Origin: Flavobacterium sp.
GTDB taxonomy: Bacteria > Bacteroidota > Bacteroidia > Flavobacteriales > Flavobacteriaceae
NCBI GenBank assembly: GCA_004296145.1
Contig: SEBM01000101.1
Location: forward strand, 1 to 10,109
Reading direction: 5' to 3'
Length of the DNA stretch: 10,109 nt
Below the pieces are notes generated by a model. The model had not been told where the DNA came from. It saw only the letters and a program-made list of their open reading frames with translations, and ran no database searches. Every line of letters begins with the position of its first letter. The stretch's first letter is position 1. Shown piece by piece: positions 1 through 6,408 of the stretch. The position numbers were made by a program, and so were the translations under genes.

Positions 1-28
1 TGCATTTGTGAATTAGTGCCTGCATAAA

Positions 29-391
29 ATGGAATCTACATCCTATAAAATCTGTGTCTGGAAAAGCTTTTTTTATTCTAAAAGATTTAAAACTATATTA
101 AATGGTGAGGAAAAAGTTCCTTATTCTAAAGAAATGTTAGAACAATTAGCTGATTTAGGTATTCATAAGCCTTTGCCTATATTGTTTATTGGCCCGACTT
201 TAGATAATACAGGTTTGGTTTGTGAAGATGTGAAGTGTGTTAATTATAAAGATGGAGCGATTAATTTTTTAATTAGTCTTAAAGATGCTTTTACTCCTAA
301 TTTATTTAGTCAAGACATATCATTTGCAAAAGAGAATAAAACAGAAAATTGGATTCCTAAGCTAAAAGGAAACAAAAGTGCTGAAAAATAA
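29..391 (+). CDS. Hypothetical protein, 120 residues, unrecognised
   Basis: I do not recognise a family. The frame is open from an ATG at 29, with an in-frame TAG at 14-16, so the gene is not truncated by the window edge. The protein is soluble, with no signal peptide or membrane segment. It has a basic N-terminus, then a probable helix (about residues 33-43), a short hydrophobic stretch LPILFIG (about 49-55), and an alternating pattern around residues 60-85 that suggests beta strands. The C-terminus is Lys/Asn-rich and probably disordered. The gene ends 63 bp before the XRE-ImmA gene on the same strand and shares its high AT content, so the two may be co-transcribed. A toxin or peptidase-substrate role would be a guess from context only. 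It could also be an unrelated accessory gene. No Shine-Dalgarno is visible, which is normal for Bacteroidota. Confidence 0.6.
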   Translation: MESTSYKICVWKSFFYSKRFKTILNGEEKVPYSKEMLEQLADLGIHKPLPILFIGPTLDNTGLVCEDVKCVNYKDGAINFLISLKDAFTPNLFSQDISFAKENKTENWIPKLKGNKSAEK

Positions 392-454
392 TAGTTATTA
401 ATCAGTAATGCATCAAATATTTCAATACGATTTTTAACCAAAAAATCTAATGAT

Positions 455-1510
455 ATGACTTACAATAATGAAACACTTAAGCTTTATAGGGAATATAGAG
501 GTTTAAGTCAAAAAAAGTTTGCTGATTTTTTAGGGATTTCTCAAACAGTTATTTCAAAAATAGAAAAAGGTTTGAGACCACTTGATGAAGATATTATTGG
601 GAAATTAACCTCATCAGTAAATAAAAAGTTTTTTTTACAGAAAATAGAAAACCTTAATCTGAAAATTTACTACCGACAAAGCTCATCTACTGCAAAGAGT
701 ACTACTGATTTGTTTGAATCTAGATTAACTTTAATTGCAAATCATATTTCTCATTTTTTAGAAGAAATTGAGGCACCTGAAAATAAAATTCCAAGTATTG
801 ATTTAAATGATTTTGGTTTGAATCCTGAAGCATTAGCCTTAGAAATTAGGCAACTTTTCGAGTTAGGAATTTCTCCAATAAACGATATTGTTGAATTACT
901 TGAATCTAAAGGAGTTTTTGTTCATTTTTTTGATTATCCTTTTGTTACTCCAGAAAATAAAACTTTAGATGGGGTAAGTTTTTATATTAAAGGCTGTCCA
1001 GTTATTTTAATAAATAACAAAATACAGAATGCAAGAAAGGTGTTTACATTGGCTCATGAGTTAGGGCATTTAATTATGCATTTAAATTTTATTGTTGAAA
1101 GTAACCGTGATGAAGAAGCAGAAGCTAATAAATTTGCTTCTGAATTTATAGCGCCAAAAAGAGCTCTTAATGGTGAATTTAGTAGGCTGACTTTAGAAAA
1201 GTTATTTATGTTAAAAGCTTATTGGAAAATGTCAGTTGGAGCATTATTATATAAAGCTAAACAAATTGCATTAACTCCTGATCAATATAGAAGATGGGTT
1301 ACTCAACTATCAGCATATAGAAAAAACGAGCCACAAGATATTGATTTAAGTACTCCGCGTAATTTAAAGAAATGTTTTACTTTCTTTAGGGATACCTTAC
1401 ATGCAGGTGATAATGAATCTCTTTTTGATGAGTTGGGAATAGACAAAAAAATATTTGATGATTTATATTCTACTTTTACAGAGAAGAGGAAATTAAGAAT
1501 CATTTACTAA
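455..1510 (+). CDS. XRE-family HTH regulator fused to ImmA/IrrE-type zinc metallopeptidase
   Basis: A 351-residue two-domain protein. Residues 8-55 form a Cro/C1-type helix-turn-helix, with the recognition helix around SQTVISKIEKG (29-39). Residues about 165-260 match the ImmA/IrrE (DUF955/COG2856) peptidase. They contain the zinc motif HELGH (H201, E202, H205), followed by the glutamate-rich EEAEANKFASEF (220-231), which supplies the third ligand in this family. Family members such as Bacillus ImmA cleave repressors or antitoxins, and HTH-ImmA fusions are common in mobile elements, phages and toxin-antitoxin-like loci. The catalytic residues appear intact, so an active enzyme is expected. 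The C-terminal 90 residues match nothing I know. No partner gene lies downstream because a terminator follows at once; the only candidate partner is the 120-residue gene upstream. The family call is firm. The substrate and the operator are unknown. Confidence 0.9.
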   Translation: MTYNNETLKLYREYRGLSQKKFADFLGISQTVISKIEKGLRPLDEDIIGKLTSSVNKKFFLQKIENLNLKIYYRQSSSTAKSTTDLFESRLTLIANHISHFLEEIEAPENKIPSIDLNDFGLNPEALALEIRQLFELGISPINDIVELLESKGVFVHFFDYPFVTPENKTLDGVSFYIKGCPVILINNKIQNARKVFTLAHELGHLIMHLNFIVESNRDEEAEANKFASEFIAPKRALNGEFSRLTLEKLFMLKAYWKMSVGALLYKAKQIALTPDQYRRWVTQLSAYRKNEPQDIDLSTPRNLKKCFTFFRDTLHAGDNESLFDELGIDKKIFDDLYSTFTEKRKLRIIY

Positions 1511-1514
1511 ATAA

Positions 1515-1543
1515 AAAGGCAACCATTATCGGTTGCTTTTTTT
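1515..1543 (+). terminator. Intrinsic terminator of the XRE-ImmA gene
   Basis: GCAACC (1519-1524) pairs with GGTTGC (1531-1536) around a 6-nt loop. The stem can be extended by pairing the A-run before it with the T-run after it, and seven Ts follow (1537-1543). It begins 4 nt after the stop codon. The flanking A-tract and T-tract could make it work in both directions. Confidence 0.88.
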
Positions 1544-1812
1544 ATATCTTAAAATTGTTCTTAATCTGCTAGTGTGATTTCTCCTTCGTCGAAATGACAA
1601 AAAAGATGGAAAATGATTGAAATTTCAATATGCGTTATAATAATTCGTGCCTATTAGTGAAATTCGTGGCAAAATTTATAGTCTCAGTGCCTCATAATCT
1701 CAGAACCTTAAAAATAAAATCCTCATTTTAAGCCTATATTTTTACATTATCATACAAATCATCCTAAATTTGTTAAGAAATCCCTTTTTGTTTCATAAAA
1801 TGCAATATTTTT
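1544..1812. other. Non-coding spacer with short flavobacterial-style repeats
   Basis: No coding region is visible. The spacer contains small repetitive pieces: the direct repeat AATTCGTG at 1642-1649 and 1661-1668 (19-nt period), CTCAG twice around 1682-1712, and a TTTCTCCTTCGTCGAAATGAC segment near 1578. From memory these resemble filler sequences found between many Flavobacterium genes; copy number was not checked. A perfect TAnnTTTG box (1765-1772) is present but lacks a -33 TTTG at the right distance. Confidence 0.5.
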
Positions 1813-1843
1813 TTTGGAGGGGTGAAAATAATTTATACATTCG
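1813..1843 (+). promoter_or_regulatory. Bacteroidota-type promoter of the aromatic operon
   Basis: TTTG at 1813-1816 lies 19 bp before TACATTCG at 1836-1843, which matches the Bacteroidota -7 consensus TAnnTTTG at all but one position. Transcription would start near 1850, about 23 nt before the leader-peptide ATG and about 170 nt before pheA. The spacing and the position just upstream of an attenuator make this the best promoter candidate in the spacer. Confidence 0.65.
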
Positions 1844-1872
1844 CAGAGAATTTAAATAATAACACAAACAAA

Positions 1873-1953
1873 ATGGCATCTAACCGTTTTTATTTTAGCA
1901 ACAACTTTTATTTCTTCTTTAGTAGAAGTCAGGATTGTGCTATGGTTATTTGA
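1873..1953 (+). CDS. Phe/Tyr-rich attenuation leader peptide (26 residues)
   Basis: A short frame from ATG 1873 to TGA 1951-1953. Between residues 6 and 16 it reads FYFSNNFYFFF, giving six Phe codons (TTT or TTC) and two Tyr codons (TAT) among eleven. This is the hallmark of a ribosome-stalling leader for Phe and Tyr biosynthesis. It sits about 23 nt after the predicted transcription start and is followed by mutually exclusive antiterminator and terminator hairpins just before pheA. The product itself is expected to have no function; its translation is the sensor. The low complexity of the aromatic run could arise from T-rich sequence by chance, but the position and the RNA folds make that unlikely. 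Confidence 0.85.
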   Translation: MASNRFYFSNNFYFFFSRSQDCAMVI

Positions 1954-1992
1954 GAAAATTAAAAGACAAATAAAACTAATATACAATCCTGA
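1929..1992 (+). promoter_or_regulatory. Antiterminator pairing of the Phe/Tyr attenuator
   Basis: Bases 1929-1938 (TCAGGATTGT), inside the leader reading frame just after the Phe/Tyr run, are perfectly complementary over 10 bp to 1983-1992 (ACAATCCTGA). A ribosome stalled on the aromatic codons (1888-1920) would leave the first arm free. The arms then pair, capturing the first half of the terminator and allowing read-through into pheA. A ribosome that reaches the stop codon at 1951 would partly cover the first arm. A small hairpin, 1914-1918 with 1924-1928, precedes the arm and may act as a pause or competing structure. Confidence 0.8.
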
Positions 1993-2013
1993 TGCAAATC
2001 AGGATTTTTTTTT
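1985..2013 (+). terminator. Attenuator terminator upstream of pheA
   Basis: AATCCTGAT (1985-1993) pairs perfectly with ATCAGGATT (1998-2006) around a GCAA loop, and the T-run continues to 2013. It shares bases 1985-1992 with the antiterminator, so the two folds exclude each other. The T-run ends 6 nt before the pheA ATG. Confidence 0.88.
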
Positions 2014-2019
2014 GACTAT

Positions 2020-2847
2020 ATGACAACTAAAATTGCAATACAAGGTATTAAAGGTTCTTTTCATCATCAGGTTGTGAAAGAGTATTTCTCTGAAAACGTG
2101 GATATTGATGAATGTCTGTCTTTTGAAGAATTGATCGACAGCCTTATTGCCGGAAAATCTGATCAGGCGGTTATGGCGATTGAAAATTCGATTGCGGGGC
2201 CAATTATTCCGAATTATGCTTTGATTGACAAGAATAATTTGCACATTATTGGAGAGCATTATTTAAGCATTCACCAAAATTTAATGGCTCTTAAAGGTCA
2301 GAAAATTGAAGATATAAAAGAAGTTCATTCGCATCCGATGGCACTTTTGCAATGTATGGATTTCCTGAAAACATATCCAAACATTAAGCTGGTTGAAGAT
2401 AAAGATACGGCTGAAACAGCAAGAAGGATTCAGGAAAAACAATTAACCGGAATTGCAGCGATTGGAAGCAAAGTAGCTTCAGAAATGTACGATCTTGAGA
2501 TTATTGCGCCGGAGATTCAGACGATCAAAAACAATATGACTCGTTTTGTAATTATTAAAAAGCAAAATTCATTTTTACCGGAAAACGAAATCAACAGAGC
2601 TTCCATAAAATTTGAATTGGATCATAAAAGAGGAAGTTTGGCAGCGGTTTTAAATGTTATGAGCGACTGCAAATTGAATTTAACAAAAATTCAGTCACTT
2701 CCAAAAATTGAAACGCCTTGGAAATATTCGTTTTTTGTGGATGTAACTTTTGAAAAATATGAAGATTACGCAAAAGCAAAAGCATTATTAAATATAATGG
2801 CAGAGTATTTTAAAGTGTTGGGAGAATATAGAAATACAAGACCCTAA
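2020..2847 (+). CDS. pheA: Prephenate dehydratase with C-terminal ACT domain
   Basis: Converts prephenate to phenylpyruvate, the committed step to Phe, in the cytoplasm. The 275-residue length fits a stand-alone PDT-ACT enzyme. The catalytic part (residues 1-185) shows an AIQGIKGSFHHQ start, NSIAGP around 66-71, DTAETARRI around 129-137, and the family signature NMTRF with T174 and R175. The ACT domain (about 192-272) has GSL at 205-207 and NLTKIQSLP ending at 228. The usual Phe-binding ESRP is replaced by QSLP (225-228), which may alter feedback inhibition; I recall similar forms in other Bacteroidota. There is no chorismate mutase domain, which is supplied by the last gene of the operon. 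The ATG follows the attenuator directly, and the N-terminal motif fits this start. Confidence 0.95.
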   Translation: MTTKIAIQGIKGSFHHQVVKEYFSENVDIDECLSFEELIDSLIAGKSDQAVMAIENSIAGPIIPNYALIDKNNLHIIGEHYLSIHQNLMALKGQKIEDIKEVHSHPMALLQCMDFLKTYPNIKLVEDKDTAETARRIQEKQLTGIAAIGSKVASEMYDLEIIAPEIQTIKNNMTRFVIIKKQNSFLPENEINRASIKFELDHKRGSLAAVLNVMSDCKLNLTKIQSLPKIETPWKYSFFVDVTFEKYEDYAKAKALLNIMAEYFKVLGEYRNTRP

Positions 2848-2931
2848 AGAAGTTATAAGTTAAGAGTTATAAATTATAAGTTAGAAAGCTTAAAGCTTAC
2901 GGCCTAAAGCCTAAAGCAAAAATTAAAAAAA
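2848..2931. repeat. Intergenic repeats between pheA and the aminotransferase gene
   Basis: The 84-bp gap is made of degenerate repeats. AGTTATAAGTTA-type units recur from about 2851 to 2886, then CTTAAAGCTTA and CCTAAAGC-type units run to about 2920. No hairpin with a T-run is present, so transcription should continue through it. The style resembles spacer repeats in other flavobacteria (from memory). Confidence 0.5.
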
Positions 2932-4077
2932 ATGATTACAACAGCAAAACGATTAGACACAGTTGAAGAATACTATTTCTCCTCAAAACTGAGAGAAGTG
3001 AGGCAACTAATGTCTGAAGGAAAATCAATCATCAATATGGGAATTGGAAGCCCTGATTTGAGTCCGTCAAAAGCAGTAATTGAAGCAGTCGCTGCAGCAA
3101 TTCAAGACGAAAACGGGCATGGTTATCAAAGCTATCAGGGATTACCGGAAATGAGAGAAGCGATGGCAGATTTTTATCGTGATCAGTTTGGCGTTGCATT
3201 GAATCCGAATAATGAGATTTTACCATTGATGGGTTCGAAAGAAGGAATTATGCATATTTCGTTAGCCTTTTTAAACGAAGGCGATCACGTTTTAATTCCG
3301 AATCCGGGTTATCCAACTTATACTTCGGTAACTAATTTGGTACAGGCAGTTCCGGTTTATTATGATTTGAAAGAAGAAAATAACTGGGAGCCTGATTTTG
3401 AAGCTTTAGAAAAATTAGATCTTTCGAAAGTAAAAATTATGTGGCTGGGTTATCCGCACATGCCTACGGGAGCGAGAGGAAGTTTAGCGTTATTTGAAAA
3501 ATTGGTTGCTTTTGCTAAAAAACACAATATATTATTGATCAACGACAATCCGTATAGTTTTGTTTTGAATGATAATCCGATGAGTTTATTGCAGGTTGAA
3601 GGAGCAAAAGATGTGGCTTTAGAATTAAATTCACTTAGTAAAACCTTCAACATGGCAGGCTGGAGAGTTGGAATGGTTTTAGGAAACGCTGAAATTATCG
3701 ATGCAATCCTAAAAGTAAAGAGCAACATGGACAGCGGAATGTTCTACGGAATTCAAAAAGGAGCAATTGCCGCTTTAAAATGTGATAAATCCTGGTTTGA
3801 AGATAATAATAAAATTTACAGACGCCGTAGAGAATTGACTGAAAAGTTAGCAGAAAAATTAGGCTGTAAAGTATATAAAGAAGGAGTTGGATTGTTCGTT
3901 TGGGCCAAACTTCCGGAAGGAATAGTATCGGCAGAAAAGTTCATTGACGAAATATTATATGAGAAACATATTTTCATCACTCCGGGAACTATTTTCGGAA
4001 GTAACGGTGAAGGATATATTAGATTCTCATTGTGTGCGAAAGAAGAAAAAATACAAGAAGCGATTGAACGATTTTAG
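2932..4077 (+). CDS. Class I/II PLP-dependent aminotransferase, probably aromatic
   Basis: A 381-residue fold-type I aminotransferase. The PLP lysine is K237 in SLSKTFNMAGWRVG. D205 and Y208 in NDNPY correspond to the family Asp and Tyr that contact the cofactor. R364 in GYIRFSL corresponds to the Arg that binds the substrate carboxylate. The canonical NPTG motif is changed: residues 174-180 read YPHMPTG, so M177 stands where the PLP-contacting Asn normally is. Its place between pheA and tyrA suggests that it converts phenylpyruvate and 4-hydroxyphenylpyruvate to Phe and Tyr, or transaminates prephenate to arogenate. Sequence alone does not fix the substrate, and related enzymes include aspartate and LL-diaminopimelate aminotransferases. 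It lies in the attenuator-controlled operon, 84 bp after pheA. Confidence 0.9.
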   Translation: MITTAKRLDTVEEYYFSSKLREVRQLMSEGKSIINMGIGSPDLSPSKAVIEAVAAAIQDENGHGYQSYQGLPEMREAMADFYRDQFGVALNPNNEILPLMGSKEGIMHISLAFLNEGDHVLIPNPGYPTYTSVTNLVQAVPVYYDLKEENNWEPDFEALEKLDLSKVKIMWLGYPHMPTGARGSLALFEKLVAFAKKHNILLINDNPYSFVLNDNPMSLLQVEGAKDVALELNSLSKTFNMAGWRVGMVLGNAEIIDAILKVKSNMDSGMFYGIQKGAIAALKCDKSWFEDNNKIYRRRRELTEKLAEKLGCKVYKEGVGLFVWAKLPEGIVSAEKFIDEILYEKHIFITPGTIFGSNGEGYIRFSLCAKEEKIQEAIERF

Positions 4078-4193
4078 ATTTTAGAATGCAGATTTTAGAT
4101 TTGCGAACCTTGCGGAAGTCTTTGTGAACTTCGCGGTTAAGCAAAATCAAAAGTTTGGAATTTGGAATTTTAAAACTTGGAATTTTAAAAGAT
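4078..4193. repeat. Intergenic repeats between the aminotransferase gene and tyrA
   Basis: The gap is built of small repeats. GATTTTAGA-type units occupy 4077-4102. Two 16-bp imperfect copies (TTTGCGAACCTTGCGG at 4100-4115 and its relative at 4121-4136; 13 of 16 identical, 21-bp period) follow. Then TTGGAATTT-type units run over 4155-4188. A perfect TAGATTTG box (TAnnTTTG) at 4096-4103 is produced by the repeats, but no -33 TTTG lies 19 bp upstream. No terminator is visible. Confidence 0.55.
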
Positions 4194-5054
4194 ATGAAAG
4201 TATACGTAATAGGAATAGGATTAATTGGTGGTTCAATGGTGTTAGACATCAAAGGACGTTATCCTGAAGCGACTATTTTCGGGATTGACAATAATGTAAA
4301 GCACGTTGAAGAAGCCATTGCTTTGGGTGTTGTTGATCAGGAAGGGAAAATGGAAGATCTGGCTGAAGCCGATTTTGTGATTGTTTCGGTTCCGGTTGAT
4401 GTAGCGCTGACGGTTTTGCCAAAAGTTTTGGATTTAGTAGGAGAAAAAACCATTGTTTTTGAAGTGGGATCGACTAAAAAACCAATTTGTGAAGCAGTCG
4501 CCAATCATCCGAAAAGAAGAAATTTTATTGCTACACATCCGATTGCGGGAACGGAATTTTCGGGACCATCGGCGGCAATAAGAGGATTGTTTCAGGGAAA
4601 AACAAATATTATTTGCGAAGTGGAAAAAACCACTTTCAAACTGCAGGAAAAAGCATTGAATCTTTTTACGGCAATCGGAATGAGGATTCGATATATGGAT
4701 CCGACTTCGCACGACAAACACATTGCCTACGTTTCGCATTTGTCGCACATTAGTTCATTTATGCTTGGGAAAACGGTAATGAACAAAGAAAAAGACGAAC
4801 AGGATATTTTTGACATGGCGGGAAGTGGATTTGAAAGCACAGTTCGTCTCGCAAAAAGTTCGCCGGCCATGTGGACACCCATTTTCAAACAGAATAAAGA
4901 ACACGTTCTGGAAACATTAGAAGAATATATTACAAATCTCAGTCGGTTTAGGGATTTGTTGAAAGACGAAAATTACAACGCCATTTTTGAAGAAATGGAA
5001 AGCACAAATAAAATAAAAGAAATACTAAACGGATTAACAACAACTAAAAAGTAA
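4194..5054 (+). CDS. tyrA: Prephenate dehydrogenase
   Basis: Oxidatively decarboxylates prephenate (or arogenate) to the Tyr precursor, using NAD(P). I place the start at ATG 4194, giving 286 residues that begin MKVYVIGIGLIGGS, a Rossmann GxGxxG at the very N-terminus as usual. An upstream in-frame TTG at 4155 would only add 13 residues encoded by the intergenic repeat. D35 or its neighbours in FGIDNN end the second strand and favour NAD. Catalytic-region motifs are HPIAGTE (H115, E121), SHLSHISS (181-188) and GSGFESTVR with R218 near the expected substrate-binding site. There is no ACT domain and no fused chorismate mutase. The gap to the next gene is only 12 bp, so the two are surely co-transcribed. 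Confidence 0.94.
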   Translation: MKVYVIGIGLIGGSMVLDIKGRYPEATIFGIDNNVKHVEEAIALGVVDQEGKMEDLAEADFVIVSVPVDVALTVLPKVLDLVGEKTIVFEVGSTKKPICEAVANHPKRRNFIATHPIAGTEFSGPSAAIRGLFQGKTNIICEVEKTTFKLQEKALNLFTAIGMRIRYMDPTSHDKHIAYVSHLSHISSFMLGKTVMNKEKDEQDIFDMAGSGFESTVRLAKSSPAMWTPIFKQNKEHVLETLEEYITNLSRFRDLLKDENYNAIFEEMESTNKIKEILNGLTTTKK

Positions 5055-5066
5055 ATTAAAATTAAG

Positions 5067-6149
5067 ATGGAAAATAAGAAAGAAATGAGAAAGTGGTTAG
5101 AGGATTTCAATTTAAATCACCCACTTGTGATAGCTGGACCTTGTAGTGCAGAAACGGAAGATCAGGTTTTGAAAATCGCTCATGAATTAAAAGATTCTAA
5201 AGTAAGTGTTTTCAGAGCTGGAATCTGGAAACCAAGAACGCGTCCGGGAGGATTTGAAGGTGTTGGTGAAATCGGATTAAAATGGTTACAAAAAGCAAAA
5301 GCTGAAACTGGTTTATTAATGGGTACTGAAGTAGCAACTGCAGCGCACTGTAAACTAGCTTTAGAACATGATATCGACGTATTATGGGTTGGTGCACGTA
5401 CAACGGCAAACCCTTTCGCAGTTCAGGAAATTGCTGATACATTAAAAGGAACTGATAAAATCGTTTTGGTTAAAAACCCTGTAAACCCGGATTTAGCTTT
5501 ATGGCTTGGTGGTGTTGAGCGTTTGCACATGGCTGGAATCGAGAAATTAGGAGTTATCCACAGAGGTTTCTCTACTTACGAAAAAACAAAATACAGAAAC
5601 ATTCCAGAATGGCAGATTGCTATCGAATTGCAAAATAAATTCCCTGATTTACCATTAATCATCGATCCATCTCACATTACCGGAGATCGTAAAATGATTT
5701 TCGAAGTAACGCAAGAGGCTTTGGATTTGAACTACGACGGTATGATTATCGAAACGCACTTCGACCCAGATAATGCTTGGTCTGATGCTGCACAGCAAGT
5801 TACTCCAGACGCTTTGAAACAAATCATCAAAGATTTAACGATCAGAAAAACGGATGATACTACAGATGAGTACAGCCAAAAAATGAAAAAACTAAGAGCT
5901 AACATCGACGTTTTGGATGCTAATTTATTAGAGCTTTTAGGAAAACGTATGAAAGTGGCTGACGAAATTGGTCAGGTGAAAAAAGATGCTAACGTTGCAA
6001 TTCTTCAAAATAACCGTTGGAATGAAATCTTAGGAAAAATGATTTTAGAAGGTGAGAAAAAAGGCCTTACTGAAGAGTTTGTTTTAAGAATGTTCAAAGC
6101 AATTCACCAGGAAAGTATTGGTCACCAGGAGAAAATTTTCAACGCATAA
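5067..6149 (+). CDS. aroF: Bifunctional DAHP synthase / chorismate mutase (type I-beta + AroQ)
   Basis: First enzyme of the shikimate pathway, fused to the branch-point mutase; 360 residues. Residues 1-260 form the type I-beta DAHP synthase, with GPCSAE (C26), FRAGIWKPRTRP (49-60), DPSH (H203) and ETHFDPDNAWSD (E229, D240). C26, H203, E229 and D240 are the expected metal ligands. Residues about 268-355 form an AroQ-type chorismate mutase, with LRANID (R277), a GKRM arginine, a VKK lysine and the QNNRW segment. This C-terminal arrangement is known in Bacteroidota such as Prevotella and Porphyromonas, where the mutase domain also mediates inhibition by prephenate. It is the last gene of the operon, and its codons look more optimised than those of tyrA. 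All residues expected for both activities seem present. Confidence 0.95.
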   Translation: MENKKEMRKWLEDFNLNHPLVIAGPCSAETEDQVLKIAHELKDSKVSVFRAGIWKPRTRPGGFEGVGEIGLKWLQKAKAETGLLMGTEVATAAHCKLALEHDIDVLWVGARTTANPFAVQEIADTLKGTDKIVLVKNPVNPDLALWLGGVERLHMAGIEKLGVIHRGFSTYEKTKYRNIPEWQIAIELQNKFPDLPLIIDPSHITGDRKMIFEVTQEALDLNYDGMIIETHFDPDNAWSDAAQQVTPDALKQIIKDLTIRKTDDTTDEYSQKMKKLRANIDVLDANLLELLGKRMKVADEIGQVKKDANVAILQNNRWNEILGKMILEGEKKGLTEEFVLRMFKAIHQESIGHQEKIFNA

Positions 6150-6251
6150 TTTTTTCTAAACCATATAAGTGATATAAGATAATTTAAGTTTTGTAAACTT
6201 TGTTTTGAAGTTTTCTTATAGCATTCATTAAAAATAGATTGTTTTTTTAAG

Positions 6252-6291
6252 AATCTCCATCGCTTCGTTTAAGAAGTGGTGGAGATTTTTT
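6252..6291 (+). terminator. Strong intrinsic terminator of the aromatic operon
   Basis: Bases 6252-6266 pair with 6273-6287 over 15 bp (including two G-U pairs) around a 6-nt GTTTAA loop, followed by Ts through 6291. It lies about 100 nt after the DAHP synthase stop codon. It is the most stable simple hairpin with a T-run in this spacer. Confidence 0.85.
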
Positions 6292-6298
6292 GTTTTTG

Positions 6299-6408
6299 AA
6301 CATAGCCCACGGTTTCAACCGTGGGAGACAAAGATTGGTTTATTCGTAATGTGCTCAAAGATTGCGGATATCCATTGCGTTCCCACGGTTGAAACCGTGG
6401 GCTATGTT
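6299..6408. repeat. REP/BIME-like element: two inverted palindromes
   Basis: Bases 6299-6326 and 6381-6408 are a perfect 28-bp inverted repeat separated by 54 bp. Each arm is itself a palindrome, CCCACGGTT-TC-AACCGTGGG, able to form an 8-9 bp hairpin with a tiny loop. The G+C content is far above the surroundings. Paired, inverted, self-complementary units of this kind are the structure of bacterial REP/BIME elements mobilised by REP-associated tyrosine transposases (RAYT). No transposase is in the window. The spacer also carries CAAAGATTG and ATTGCG as direct repeats. Confidence 0.75.

Noticed and set aside
1765..1772. TAAATTTG as the operon promoter -7 box
   Set aside because: It is a perfect TAnnTTTG match, but no TTTG lies about 19 bp upstream. 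The 1813-1843 pair has correct spacing and a better position for the leader.
1999..2259. Minus-strand open frame overlapping the pheA start
   Set aside because: It is antisense to pheA and the attenuator, and its translation shows no recognisable domain.
4155..4193. TTG start giving TyrA a 13-residue N-terminal extension
   Set aside because: The added residues are a translation of the intergenic repeat. The Rossmann motif begins directly after ATG 4194, as is usual for TyrA.
4434..4748. Open frame of 104 codons antisense to tyrA
   Set aside because: The translation is Cys/Phe/Arg/Ser-rich, low in plausible domain content, and opposite well-conserved TyrA motifs.
6299..6408. CRISPR repeat pair
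   Set aside because: There are only two units, in inverted and not direct orientation, with no further repeats and no cas genes. A REP/BIME-like element fits better.
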